60,516 nucleotides of DNA from Myroides pelagicus (GTDB lineage: Bacteria > Bacteroidota > Bacteroidia > Flavobacteriales > Flavobacteriaceae), in NCBI RefSeq assembly GCF_009711055.1, contig NZ_WMJY01000020.1:1-60516 (forward strand), in the 5' to 3' direction. Shown here piece by piece: positions 1-7,498 of this stretch. The position numbers and the translations under genes were made by a program. The notes under the pieces are model-generated. The model was not told the origin of the DNA. It searched no databases and was given only the letters and a program-made list of their open reading frames with translations. Each line of letters starts with the position of its first letter. The first letter of the stretch is position 1.

Positions 1-45
1 AAATGACTAATGTTGCATTTATAACTTGAATTCACGGACTTTATT

Positions 46-198
46 ATGCTTAAAATACTATTATCATTACTACTCATTTTACTAGGTGGGTTTATGATCT
101 ATTTAGGGGTTAAGGCTGATATGCTACCTCCAACCCTGACTGGAATAGGTTTTTTTATTATTTCAATCCTATTCAATTTGCCGAAAAACAAACAATAA
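46..198 (+). CDS. small two-helix membrane protein (hypothetical)
   Basis: A 50-residue reading frame from ATG to TAA. The N-terminus is almost entirely hydrophobic (about residues 3-21). A short polar turn with GVKAD and a PP pair follows, then a second hydrophobic stretch (about 33-46) and a lysine-rich tail. This looks like a helical hairpin in the inner membrane with both ends probably inside. No family is recognised. The frame ends 5 bases before a hairpin. It faces the antitoxin gene at 293-526 convergently, so it is not that antitoxin's usual downstream toxin. It could still be a chance frame in AT-rich DNA. Confidence 0.5.
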   Translation: MLKILLSLLLILLGGFMIYLGVKADMLPPTLTGIGFFIISILFNLPKNKQ

Positions 199-224
199 AA
201 AAAGGACAACCATTTTGGTTGTCC
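197..224 (-). terminator. intrinsic terminator
   Basis: A 9-bp perfect stem (204-212 with 216-224, loop of 3) is followed, read on the minus strand, by a run of seven T (197-203). It would end transcription coming from the antitoxin gene at 293-526. Confidence 0.75.
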
Positions 225-292
225 GTCCTTAATTATTATCAATCTCTAGCCGACATATTAAGAAAATATATTAGTACTTAGTCATTTGTACG

Positions 293-526
293 CTAGTTCT
301 GATTATTGTTTATTTGTTCTATTACTTCTGCTAAATCTAACTGATTTTCTTTAGCTAGTAAGCCTTTTACTGAGCGTCTTAATAAGGTATATTCCTCTAA
401 TGATATAATAACAATTGCATTATTATCTCGTTCGTTTACTACAACCTCGTTTCCGCTGTCTATCACAAAGTCTACGTAAGTAGATACATCCTCTGTAAAC
501 TCATTAAAACTAATTACTTTATTCAT
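293..526 (-). CDS. Phd/YefM-family antitoxin, orphan
   Basis: A 77-residue protein with the Phd/YefM layout. The N-terminal DNA-binding fold begins MNKVISFNEF. A beta-strand region 'VVVNERDNNAIVIISLEEY' corresponds to the usual 'ITRNGKPVAVLVSLEEY' core. An acidic helical C-terminus would normally neutralise a RelE/Txe or Doc toxin. Such antitoxins are autorepressors. The expected toxin gene directly downstream on the minus strand (positions 292 down to 1) is absent. That space holds a terminator and an oppositely oriented small membrane protein. The protein may therefore be a relic, a stand-alone regulator, or may work with a toxin elsewhere. The start is ATG at 526. Confidence 0.75.
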   Translation of the reverse strand: MNKVISFNEFTEDVSTYVDFVIDSGNEVVVNERDNNAIVIISLEEYTLLRRSVKGLLAKENQLDLAEVIEQINNNQN

Positions 527-1026
527 TTTTAAACCTTTTGAATAGCGTAATACAAGAACTAAACCAAATATTTATTTTTTGTAAAAAAACCTTATTTTTA
601 AACACAAACACTTTAATACACAACACCTTACAATTATTACACATAGTAAAAAAAGTACATAAATATCCTTTTCTTCCTCTACAAACACCGCATATTGACT
701 CAAACGTTCTCCTCATCAATTAAGCCTTTAGATACATTAAAATAACACCTACATCCTACTCTATAAAACAGAAAAAAACACCTTTCTAAGTAAATAATTA
801 TAGGTATCCCCTCTCATTAACAACTTCCTATCAGACTTTACCCTCTACTTTTACAAGATTTTCGGGTATATATCCCTATTCGTAATTAGCAGATTAGTAC
901 ACTACAAAATAATGGAATGTACTTCGTTTAACATATTACTATCAATTGTAATAAATACAATACTAAGCCTGATTTTATTAGGGTTAGTACTGTGTTTAAC
1001 TGATCATATAAGTTACTCTAATAAGA
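527..1026. other. intergenic stretch, no supported gene
   Basis: About 500 AT-rich bases between the antitoxin promoter side and the cysteine synthase terminator. Short frames occur on both strands (for example 519-719 minus, 538-723 plus and a hydrophobic 43-codon frame at 912-1043). They lack family resemblance, overlap each other or run into the terminator. Nothing else is visible. Confidence 0.6.
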
Positions 1027-1055
1027 AAAGCACCTCATCATAGGAGAGGTGCTTT
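1027..1055 (-). terminator. intrinsic terminator after cysteine synthase
   Basis: A 10-bp stem (1027-1036 pairing with 1046-1055, loop of 9) lies just past the stop codon of the gene at 1079-2107. On the minus strand it is followed by TTTTCTTATT. Confidence 0.75.
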
Positions 1056-1078
1056 ATATATTGCCTTACTTTCAATTA

Positions 1079-2107
1079 CTAGATATACGTAATTTCATTT
1101 TTAGGTTCCCCATCTAAGAAGCCCTGTTGTTCCATCCATGTATCACTGTAGATTTTTCCCATATAGCGAGAGCCATGATCAGGGAATAACATTACTACTA
1201 CACTGTTTTCGTCAAATGCTCCCTCAGCAGCATATTGTCTTGTAGCTTGTAGCACTGCTCCTGAAGTATATCCTAAGAACAATCCTTCTGTACGTGCTAA
1301 CTCTCTTGCTGCCTGAGCAGCCTCTTTATCCGTTACCTTCATAAACTTATCGATAACAGAGAAGTCAGTAGCTGTAGGAATTAAGTTCTTTCCTAAACCT
1401 TCTATTTTATATGGAGCTATCTCATTTGGATCTAATTCTCCCGTTTCGTGGTATTTCTTTATTACAGATCCATACGCATCTACTCCTAAGATCTGAATGT
1501 TTGGGTTCTTTTCTTTTAAGAAACGTGCTGTACCTGAGATAGTACCTCCTGTACCCGAACAACAAACAAAGTGTGTAATCTTACCTCCTGTTTGCTCCCA
1601 TATCTCAGGACCTGTAGATAAGTAATGAGCCTCTGTATTTAGCTCATTAAAATATTGGTTGATATAGATTGAGTTAGGTGTTTCTTTCTGTACGCGTTTT
1701 GCCACCTCATAGTATGAGCGTGGATCTTCAGCAGCTACGTTAGCAGGACATACATATACAGTAGCTCCCATAGCACGAAGCATATCTATCTTATCTGGAG
1801 AAGATTTATCACTAACTGATAAAATACATTTGTACCCTTTTATAGCACTCACCATCGCAATACTAAACCCTGTATTTCCAGATGTCGTCTCTACGATAGT
1901 ACTACCGGGTTTTAGTATTCCTTTTTTCTCAGCTGCCTCGATAATGTGCATTGCTATTCTATCTTTTGCAGATTGTCCAGCACTGAAAGCTTCTACCTTA
2001 CCATAGAAATTCCCTTTTAGCTCTTTCGTTACTTTACTCAATTTTACAATTGGCGTTTTTCCTACAAGAGCCAATACATTATCATACGCTTGAATTTCTT
2101 CTTTCAT
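1079..2107 (-). CDS. PLP-dependent cysteine synthase / cystathionine beta-synthase catalytic core
   Basis: A fold-type II PLP enzyme of 342 residues for sulfur amino acid metabolism in the cytoplasm. Lys48 in SAKDR is the expected Schiff-base lysine. SGNTG at 76-80 is the substrate loop, and GTGGT at 185-189 binds the PLP phosphate. The pattern across the protein, including the C-terminal [11 protein letters not shown] stretch, resembles the catalytic domain of cystathionine beta-synthase more than short CysK. The C-terminal regulatory CBS pair of the animal enzyme is missing. It could make cysteine from O-acetylserine or condense serine with homocysteine; sequence alone does not settle this. 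It is a single-gene unit with a -7 element at 2165-2172 and a terminator at 1027. Confidence 0.9.
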   Translation of the reverse strand: MKEEIQAYDNVLALVGKTPIVKLSKVTKELKGNFYGKVEAFSAGQSAKDRIAMHIIEAAEKKGILKPGSTIVETTSGNTGFSIAMVSAIKGYKCILSVSDKSSPDKIDMLRAMGATVYVCPANVAAEDPRSYYEVAKRVQKETPNSIYINQYFNELNTEAHYLSTGPEIWEQTGGKITHFVCCSGTGGTISGTARFLKEKNPNIQILGVDAYGSVIKKYHETGELDPNEIAPYKIEGLGKNLIPTATDFSVIDKFMKVTDKEAAQAARELARTEGLFLGYTSGAVLQATRQYAAEGAFDENSVVVMLFPDHGSRYMGKIYSDTWMEQQGFLDGEPKNEITYI

Positions 2108-2164
2108 AATATTTTATTTACTATTGCCAGATGACTCTATATTCACCTGTTTATGTTAGACTAA

Positions 2165-2172
2165 CAAATTTA
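2165..2172 (-). promoter_or_regulatory. Bacteroidota -7 element (TAAATTTG)
   Basis: The minus strand reads TAAATTTG, matching TAnnTTTG, 57 bases upstream of the ATG at 2107. No clear -33 TTTG is seen at the proper distance. Confidence 0.4.
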
Positions 2173-2190
2173 CTAAAAAAATAAACCTGC

Positions 2191-4251
2191 TTACTCTTTT
2201 ATCCCTTCTAAATCGAACATAAAAGCAAACTCTTTTGATACTTCTTTTAATGCCTCAAAACGACCTGATGCTCCTCCGTGTCCTGCTTCCATATTCGTAT
2301 CCAAATACAATTGCTTATCATTTGTTTTCATCACACGCAACTTAGCTACCCATTTAGCTGGCTCCCAATATTGGACTTGCGAATCGTGCAATCCTGTCGA
2401 TACATACATATTTGGATAGTCTTGAGCGACCACATTATCGATTGGTGAGTACGAAAGCATATAATCGTAATACTCTTTCTCATTTGGGTTTCCCCATTCG
2501 TCATACTCCCCAGTAGTCAATGGTATCGTATCGTCAAGCATAGTCGTCATCACATCTACAAAAGGCACTTGAGCTATCACTCCATTGTACAACTCTGGAC
2601 GTTTATTCACTACTACTCCCATTAGCAATCCTCCTGCCGAACCTCCTTCTGCATACAAATGCTCTGCCGATGTATATCCCTCAGCAATCACATATTCAGA
2701 ACAAGCGATAAAATCGTCAAATGTATTCCACTTCTCTAACAGCTTGCCATCTTCATACCACTGACGTCCCATATCTTCCCCGCCGCGTATATGTGCGATC
2801 GCATAGATAAATCCTCTATCTAACAAACTCAATCGAGTTGTAGAAAAATAAGGTTCCATCGAATAACCATACGAACCATAAGCATATTGTAAGAATGGAT
2901 TAGTACCGTCTTTTTTCATGCCTTTTTTGTACACGATAGACATCGGTATTTTTACACCATCTTTTGCTGTTGCCCAGATACGCTCTTCCACATAGTTATT
3001 CTTGTCAAAAGTTCCCAACACCTCTTGTTCTTTCTTCACTTCTTTCTCACGCGTTCGCATATTAAAGTCAATTACAGACGAAGGTGTATTCATAGACTGA
3101 TACCCATAACGCAATATCTCTGTGTCAAAGTCTAAGTTAGTTCCTGTATAGGCATTATATGTTTCACTTTCAAATGGCAAATAGTACGCTTCCTTATTCT
3201 TATCCCAAGGTTGTATTCTCAAATGAACTAATCCATTCGACCGCTCAGAGATCACTAAGTAATCTTTAAAGATATCTACCCCTTCTAACAACACCTCTTC
3301 TCTGTGAGGAATAAGCTCTACCCAATGTTCTACACCTGTCTTATTTTCAGGGCACTGCATCAACTTAAAGTTATCTGCCTCATCTAAATTAGTCATAATA
3401 TAGAAGTGACCGTCATAGTGAGAGATATTGTACTCTACCTCACGTACACGCTCTTGGAAGATTCTAAACGCGCCATCAGGATTATTTGATTCTAAGATAC
3501 GGTACTCACTTGTCAGAGTACTCTCACTTCCAATCACTAAGTATTTACGTGATTTCTCTTTAAAGATATGTGTATCGAAGGTATCATCCTCTTCGAAGTA
3601 CACTAACACATCTTGCTCTATAGAAGTTCCTAATTTGTGCTTGTAGATTTTATCTGCACGAAGGGTTACCTCATCTTTACGCGAGTAAAACAACGTTTTG
3701 TTATCCGCAGCCCAAGTCGAACTACCTGTTGTTTTCTCTATTGAGACAGGAGACAACTCTCCTGTTATTAAATTCTTTACTTGTAGTGTATATTCTCTAC
3801 GAGATACCGTATCTACCCCAAAAGCTACCCATTGGTTATCTTCTGATACATTGATACCTCTTAAGTGGAAATAAGACTGTCCTTCTGCCATCACATTACA
3901 GTCAAACATAATCTCCTCCTTTGCCTCTAAACTCTCTTTCTTACGTGAAAAAATAGGGTAATCTTTTCCTTTTTCAAAACGAGTGATATAGTAATATCCA
4001 TTGTAGAAATAAGGTACTGAACTATCGTCCTCTTTTATTCTACTTTTCATTTCCTCAAACAAGTCTGTCTGAAAAGTCTTAGTATGTGCAGTCTCCGCCT
4101 CGTAGTATGCGTTCTCTGCATTTAAGTAGTCGATTACCTCTTGGTCTTCTCTATTGTTCAACCAAAAGTAATTATCTATCCTCGTATGATTGTGTGCCGT
4201 TAGCTCGTGAGGCCTCACTGTAGCCACTGGCGCTTGTATATGCTTACTCAT
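2191..4251 (-). CDS. ptrB: oligopeptidase B, S9A serine peptidase
   Basis: A prolyl-oligopeptidase-family enzyme of 686 residues that cuts short peptides after basic residues. The N-terminal half is a beta-propeller, which excludes large substrates. The C-terminal half is an alpha/beta hydrolase with the nucleophile in GGSAGG (Ser538 from this start), preceded by the RGGEDMGRQWYEDGK block typical of oligopeptidase B. A catalytic Asp (ATGLHDSQV region) and a His near the C-terminus (EAGHGG) follow. No signal peptide is seen, so it is probably cytoplasmic. The frame extends upstream to a TTG at 4272. That codon overlaps the probable -7 promoter element, so the ATG at 4251 (MSKHIQAP) is chosen. 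Confidence 0.92.
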   Translation of the reverse strand: MSKHIQAPVATVRPHELTAHNHTRIDNYFWLNNREDQEVIDYLNAENAYYEAETAHTKTFQTDLFEEMKSRIKEDDSSVPYFYNGYYYITRFEKGKDYPIFSRKKESLEAKEEIMFDCNVMAEGQSYFHLRGINVSEDNQWVAFGVDTVSRREYTLQVKNLITGELSPVSIEKTTGSSTWAADNKTLFYSRKDEVTLRADKIYKHKLGTSIEQDVLVYFEEDDTFDTHIFKEKSRKYLVIGSESTLTSEYRILESNNPDGAFRIFQERVREVEYNISHYDGHFYIMTNLDEADNFKLMQCPENKTGVEHWVELIPHREEVLLEGVDIFKDYLVISERSNGLVHLRIQPWDKNKEAYYLPFESETYNAYTGTNLDFDTEILRYGYQSMNTPSSVIDFNMRTREKEVKKEQEVLGTFDKNNYVEERIWATAKDGVKIPMSIVYKKGMKKDGTNPFLQYAYGSYGYSMEPYFSTTRLSLLDRGFIYAIAHIRGGEDMGRQWYEDGKLLEKWNTFDDFIACSEYVIAEGYTSAEHLYAEGGSAGGLLMGVVVNKRPELYNGVIAQVPFVDVMTTMLDDTIPLTTGEYDEWGNPNEKEYYDYMLSYSPIDNVVAQDYPNMYVSTGLHDSQVQYWEPAKWVAKLRVMKTNDKQLYLDTNMEAGHGGASGRFEALKEVSKEFAFMFDLEGIKE

Positions 4252-4269
4252 TATTTTTTTGTTAAAACA

Positions 4270-4277
4270 CAAAAGTA
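4270..4277 (-). promoter_or_regulatory. -7 element (TACTTTTG) of oligopeptidase B gene
   Basis: The minus strand reads TACTTTTG, matching TAnnTTTG, ending 18 bases before the ATG at 4251. Transcription would start about 7 bases further on. That excludes the upstream in-frame TTG and fixes the start codon. Confidence 0.55.
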
Positions 4278-4493
4278 AGCTATTCTAACTTAAATAATTG
4301 TTAGCATGACGCAAATGACCTTATTTGTCTCATCTAATTCATTTTCTCTCCCTTCGCAGTTAAAGAGAAGAATTAATGATTATCATACATCACTCATTTC
4401 ATACTTTTATTTCGTTTTTTATTAAATTTACCTAAAGGATCATACTTTTATTTATTCTGAGAATCTTTAACTTGTAACCAACTAGGCTAAACA

Positions 4494-5543
4494 ATGAACC
4501 ATAAAAAAACAACAATTTTACTTTTCGTAATTCTAATATATTTTACTAATTCTTTATCTGCTCAAAAAGACATTTCTACCCAAATTGACTCTTTAATGAA
4601 ATGGTCCAATGAAAATGGAATATTTAATGGCAATATTCTTGTTTCCAAAAACAATGAAGTTATTTACAAATCTTCTTTTGGTTATACTAATTCAAGTAAA
4701 ACAACTAAACTAACAAATGATTACAAATTCAACATTGGGTCTATCACAAAGGAATTTAGTGCTATTGCGTTGTTGCAATTAAAGGAAAAAGATAAATTAG
4801 AACTAAGCGACAAAGTCTCTAAATTTTTACCTGAACTACCCCAATGGGCAAATGAAGTAACCATTAGAGACTTGCTTCAATATACAAGTGGTATTCCAGA
4901 TGTAAATTGGAAAAAAATCAAAAGCAACGAAGATATTTTCGAAGATATAAAATCAATACATACCCTAAAATTTAAACCAGGTACAGCTTATAATTATAAC
5001 AATAACAACTTCTTCTTAAGACTTTCAATTATTGAGCGAATTACTGGAATAAAATATAAAGACTATATCTATAACTATATTTTCATGCCTAACAGTATGA
5101 GCACAGCAGAGATCACTCCTATAGAAGAGGTGCAAAATATTGCAATTGGCTTCAACAACAAATTAATAGACGATAAACCCGATTTTTTGGTTGGAGGTGC
5201 TTTTGTTACCACAGCTGACTTACTTAAATTTTTAAATCAACTCCATTCAAATAAAATAATAAGCAAAAAATCATTGTACGAATTAGGAAAGCAGTTTCAA
5301 GAAAATGCTCAATCTTCGCTAGGTAAAGCTGAATATAGAAACAAACATTTAATTAGACATATGCATGACGGAAGAGGCGGAAATTATGATGCAATTATGA
5401 TCTCTGATCTAGAAAACAACTTTGACATTATACTTCTAAGTAATAATTATCAAGGAAAGCTTTTTGAAATTTCTGATGCTATTGTAGCTATTTTAAACAA
5501 CCAAGAATACATCTTGCCTCAAGAAGTAATTGATACAAAATAA
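4494..5543 (+). CDS. secreted serine hydrolase, beta-lactamase / class C PBP fold
   Basis: A 349-residue protein with a signal peptide (hydrophobic residues about 7-20, cleavage near LSAQ). The three active-site motifs of the beta-lactamase-related serine hydrolase family are present. SITK at 83-86 is S-x-x-K. YNN at 168-170 (Y-x-N) lies after KPGTAYN. HDG near residue 296 takes the place of KTG. Such enzymes include esterases, D-aminopeptidases and class C beta-lactamases, so the substrate cannot be read from sequence and resistance should not be assumed. It acts in the periplasm. It is monocistronic, with an imperfect hairpin around 5604-5634 after the stop. It is more AT-rich than the preceding gene. 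Confidence 0.85.
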   Translation: MNHKKTTILLFVILIYFTNSLSAQKDISTQIDSLMKWSNENGIFNGNILVSKNNEVIYKSSFGYTNSSKTTKLTNDYKFNIGSITKEFSAIALLQLKEKDKLELSDKVSKFLPELPQWANEVTIRDLLQYTSGIPDVNWKKIKSNEDIFEDIKSIHTLKFKPGTAYNYNNNNFFLRLSIIERITGIKYKDYIYNYIFMPNSMSTAEITPIEEVQNIAIGFNNKLIDDKPDFLVGGAFVTTADLLKFLNQLHSNKIISKKSLYELGKQFQENAQSSLGKAEYRNKHLIRHMHDGRGGNYDAIMISDLENNFDIILLSNNYQGKLFEISDAIVAILNNQEYILPQEVIDTK

Positions 5544-6048
5544 TTTACTGAATATCACAAATAACTCCTGTACTACTTTATAAATTAGTATATTTAAAAA
5601 AAGAATGTGCTCCTATAACCACCAGCACACATTCACAATATTAAATTCTTAATTAAACACTGCTAAATATACCTGTTACTATTAATAAGTACCTCAAATA
5701 ATGAGAAGAAAAACAAATAGGGAAAGAACGCAAACAAAAGTGATTTATACCACAAAGATTAAAATTGAATCTCCCTACTCTAAGCATCATCTTTTTGCTT
5801 TTTTCCTTTTTCAGGTAGTTTAGAACAGTTATTTTCATGTCTTTTGTTGCCAAGCTTCCACAATAAGTGCTGTATAAGTGCAGTTTACGAGCCCACAAGC
5901 ACTTTCTCGGCAATGAAAGTGCACGAATACCTCACGAATACTGCACTAATCTACCCACCTGCTTTGCACAAAATCAATCAATTCATAAAAAATATTATCA
6001 ATAGCAATCATTAATCCACCGGAACACTACTTAGATACTAACTAAAGA
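5544..6048. other. intergenic stretch holding repeat copy 1
   Basis: About 500 bases without a supported gene. It contains an imperfect hairpin after the serine hydrolase (about 5604-5634) and the dispersed repeat at 5841-5940. The remainder is featureless AT-rich DNA. Confidence 0.6.
5841..5940 (+). repeat. dispersed intergenic repeat, copy 1
   Basis: A 67-base core (5847-5913) aligns without gaps to the reverse complement of 46447-46513, with 52 of 67 positions the same. The 27 bases after it (5914-5940) are also related. The core starts TTGCCAAG and ends CTCGGCAA, which pair as a stem with one mismatch. Inside it, AAGTGC and GCACTT can form a second stem. The frame at 5653-5913 that crosses the repeat is a chance frame. 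Confidence 0.7.
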
Positions 6049-6086
6049 GTATAAAAACAAAAAGCTCCAACGAATGTTGAAGCTTT
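6049..6086 (-). terminator. terminator of the XRE-like gene; twin of 6694-6731
   Basis: AAAGCT-C-CAAC (6061-6071) pairs with GTTG-A-AGCTTT (6076-6086) with one mismatch. The minus-strand tail is T-rich (TTTTTGTTTTTATAC). The whole 37-base stretch is almost the same as 6694-6731. Confidence 0.7.
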
Positions 6087-6169
6087 ACATTTTTCTAATA
6101 CTATATTACGTCGAGACATTAATAAAGAGCCAATTAACTACTCATTATACAACTACTCGAACAAGTTAA

Positions 6170-6496
6170 TTATTTCAACAACCTTTTGATTGCTTGTGTA
6201 CTCAATTCTATCTGATTTAAGTGATACTTAATTTCTGATGTTGTAGCTAGCTTAGCTTCTTCTTCCTGAGAAGTTTCTTGCTTTGAGTCTGTACAAGTAC
6301 AATCATCTCCTTTGATTAAAAAATTCAAATCAATATCAGGAAATGCTTCGATTAGCTTATACAATAGAGCATCGTTTATTTTATCAGTGTCCAACCAAGT
6401 ATTTAAAAGTGACTCATCTACTTTTAACATTAAAGCTAGATCTATACTAGTCAATCCTTTGACAGCTAAATATTTCTTTATTCTTTCTGATAACAT
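6170..6496 (-). CDS. small XRE-like helix-turn-helix protein
   Basis: A 108-residue protein. Residues 1-65 resemble the Cro/C1-type domain found in many short Bacteroidota regulators: MLSERIKKYL, then helices around SIDLALMLKVDESLLNTWL, then an aliphatic helix and PDIDLNFLIKGD. An acidic Cys/Thr/Ser-rich linker follows (CTCTDSKQE, about 67-82), then a C-terminal helix (LNQIELSTQAIKRLL) likely to mediate oligomerisation. The recognition helix is weakly conserved, so DNA binding is an inference. It is a single-gene unit with a -7 element at 6556-6563 and its own terminator. It sits between two near-identical terminator repeats next to a tRNA operon. Confidence 0.6.
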   Translation of the reverse strand: MLSERIKKYLAVKGLTSIDLALMLKVDESLLNTWLDTDKINDALLYKLIEAFPDIDLNFLIKGDDCTCTDSKQETSQEEEAKLATTSEIKYHLNQIELSTQAIKRLLK

Positions 6497-6555
6497 AATC
6501 TTATTTATTTTTTAGTTAATAATAATACTTACTCAACAGATTAGTATCCTCTATA

Positions 6556-6563
6556 CAAATTTA
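6556..6563 (-). promoter_or_regulatory. -7 element (TAAATTTG)
   Basis: The minus strand reads TAAATTTG, 59 bases upstream of the ATG at 6496. It matches the TAnnTTTG consensus. Confidence 0.4.
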
Positions 6564-6693
6564 GACATCTACATGGAATTTGAGACAATGAGTGATTAAA
6601 CTTTTCTTAAAAAAGAGTAGTATTATTACTAAAAACCAGTAACTTATAGACACAACCAATAAAAGTATAGTGAAAAAACAATAATAGAAAAGG

Positions 6694-6731
6694 GTATAAA
6701 AACAAAAAAGCTTCAACAAATGTTGAAGCTT
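6694..6731 (-). terminator. terminator of the Ser-Pro-Arg tRNA operon
   Basis: A perfect 10-bp stem AAGCTTCAAC/GTTGAAGCTT (6708-6717 with 6722-6731, loop AAAT) follows tRNA-Arg by 3 bases. The minus-strand tail is TTTTTTGTTTTTATAC. The same sequence recurs at 6049-6086. Confidence 0.85.
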
Positions 6732-6734
6732 CTG

Positions 6735-6808
6735 TGATCCAGTCAGGATTCGAACCTGAGACCTACTGCTTAGAAGGCAGTTGCTCTATCCAGCTGAGCT
6801 ACTGGACC
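6735..6808 (-). tRNA. tRNA-Arg (anticodon TCT)
   Basis: A 74-base cloverleaf on the minus strand. The acceptor GGTCCAG pairs with CTGGATC and the discriminator is A. The D arm is GCTC/GAGC. The anticodon loop CTTCTAA is closed by ACTGC/GCAGT, and the T arm has TTCGAAT. CCA is not encoded. It reads AGA/AGG codons. Confidence 0.97.
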
Positions 6809-6833
6809 TAACCAAAATCGCTAGGATTTTTTG

Positions 6834-6908
6834 TCGGGGTGGCAGGATTCGAACCTGCGACCTCCTGGTCCCAAACCAGGCGCGATGACCGGGCTACGCT
6901 ACACCCCG
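6834..6908 (-). tRNA. tRNA-Pro (anticodon TGG)
   Basis: A 75-base cloverleaf. The acceptor CGGGGTG pairs with CACCCCG and the discriminator is A. The anticodon loop TTTGGGA is closed by CCTGG/CCAGG, and the T loop is TTCGAAT. CCA is not encoded. Confidence 0.96.
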
Positions 6909-6915
6909 AAAATTG

Positions 6916-6999
6916 CGGAGAGACAGGGACTCGAACCCTGGCATCGGTTACCCGATGACAGATTAGCAATCTGCTCCGTTACCACTCCGGCACCTCTCC
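6916..6999 (-). tRNA. tRNA-Ser (anticodon GCT)
   Basis: An 84-base class II tRNA with the long variable arm (CATCGG...CCGATG). The anticodon loop TTGCTAA is closed by CAGA/TCTG. The acceptor GGAGAGG pairs with TCTCTCC and the discriminator is G. It is the first gene of the tRNA-Ser-Pro-Arg operon. Confidence 0.96.
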
Positions 7000-7033
7000 G
7001 TTGCATTAGATAATTACTTCTCTAATGCGGATG

Positions 7034-7064
7034 CAAACTTAGCACTACTTTTCATTCTACGCAA
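7034..7064 (-). promoter_or_regulatory. -33/-7 promoter of the tRNA operon
   Basis: On the minus strand TTGC (7061-7064) lies 19 bases before TAAGTTTG (7034-7041). This matches the Bacteroidota -33/-7 arrangement, about 35 bases upstream of tRNA-Ser. Confidence 0.7.
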
Positions 7065-7498
7065 GTTTTATCAACAAAAAAATCACACTTTTTCGCAACC
7101 TAATTTTAAACCTATTCGTAATCAATAAACTATACAAAAAATATTTTTCATTATTTTTAATAGGCCTTCTATTTTAGTAGGCCACCTCACTATAAATACT
7201 ATTAAAACCTCATTTCATAAAGTGGGGTCACTTCACTTTTTTGACAACACCTATACACTTTTTTTTCTCTTAAAGGATAATCTCCTTCCCCTTTTCACCG
7301 CTGTCCCCTCTAAACCCTATCTAGCAAACACATCAATCCAACGGCTTAAAAACACATTTAGATTCACTTTCGTTAATTTATAAGTCATCTACATCTTTCA
7401 TTAGATATATTAATTTTTTTTATGTACTTTACCAACGTAATATTTACAAACACAAATAGACTAACAGTAAGTAAAACTTTAAAATAAGACCATAAATT
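7065..7498. other. intergenic stretch before the thiolase gene
   Basis: About 430 AT-rich bases. No gene, tRNA or clear hairpin is visible. It presumably contains the thiolase promoter, but no full -33/-7 pair is convincing. Confidence 0.5.

Noticed and set aside
519..723. Two overlapping opposite frames (66 and 61 codons)
   Set aside because: They shadow each other, lack motifs, and sit in the antitoxin promoter region.
912..1043. 43-codon hydrophobic plus-strand frame
   Set aside because: It runs into the cysteine synthase terminator and has no promoter or relatives; a chance frame in AT-rich DNA is more likely.
4252..4272. Seven-residue N-terminal extension of oligopeptidase B from TTG
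   Set aside because: The TTG overlaps a TACTTTTG promoter element, and the ATG at 4251 gives the normal N-terminus.
4494..5543. Antibiotic-resistance beta-lactamase
   Set aside because: The S-x-x-K, Y-x-N and H-x-G set fits the broad serine hydrolase family; nothing marks it as a true beta-lactamase.
5653..5913. 86-codon minus-strand frame
   Set aside because: It crosses the dispersed repeat, has no family resemblance and no promoter; treated as a chance frame.
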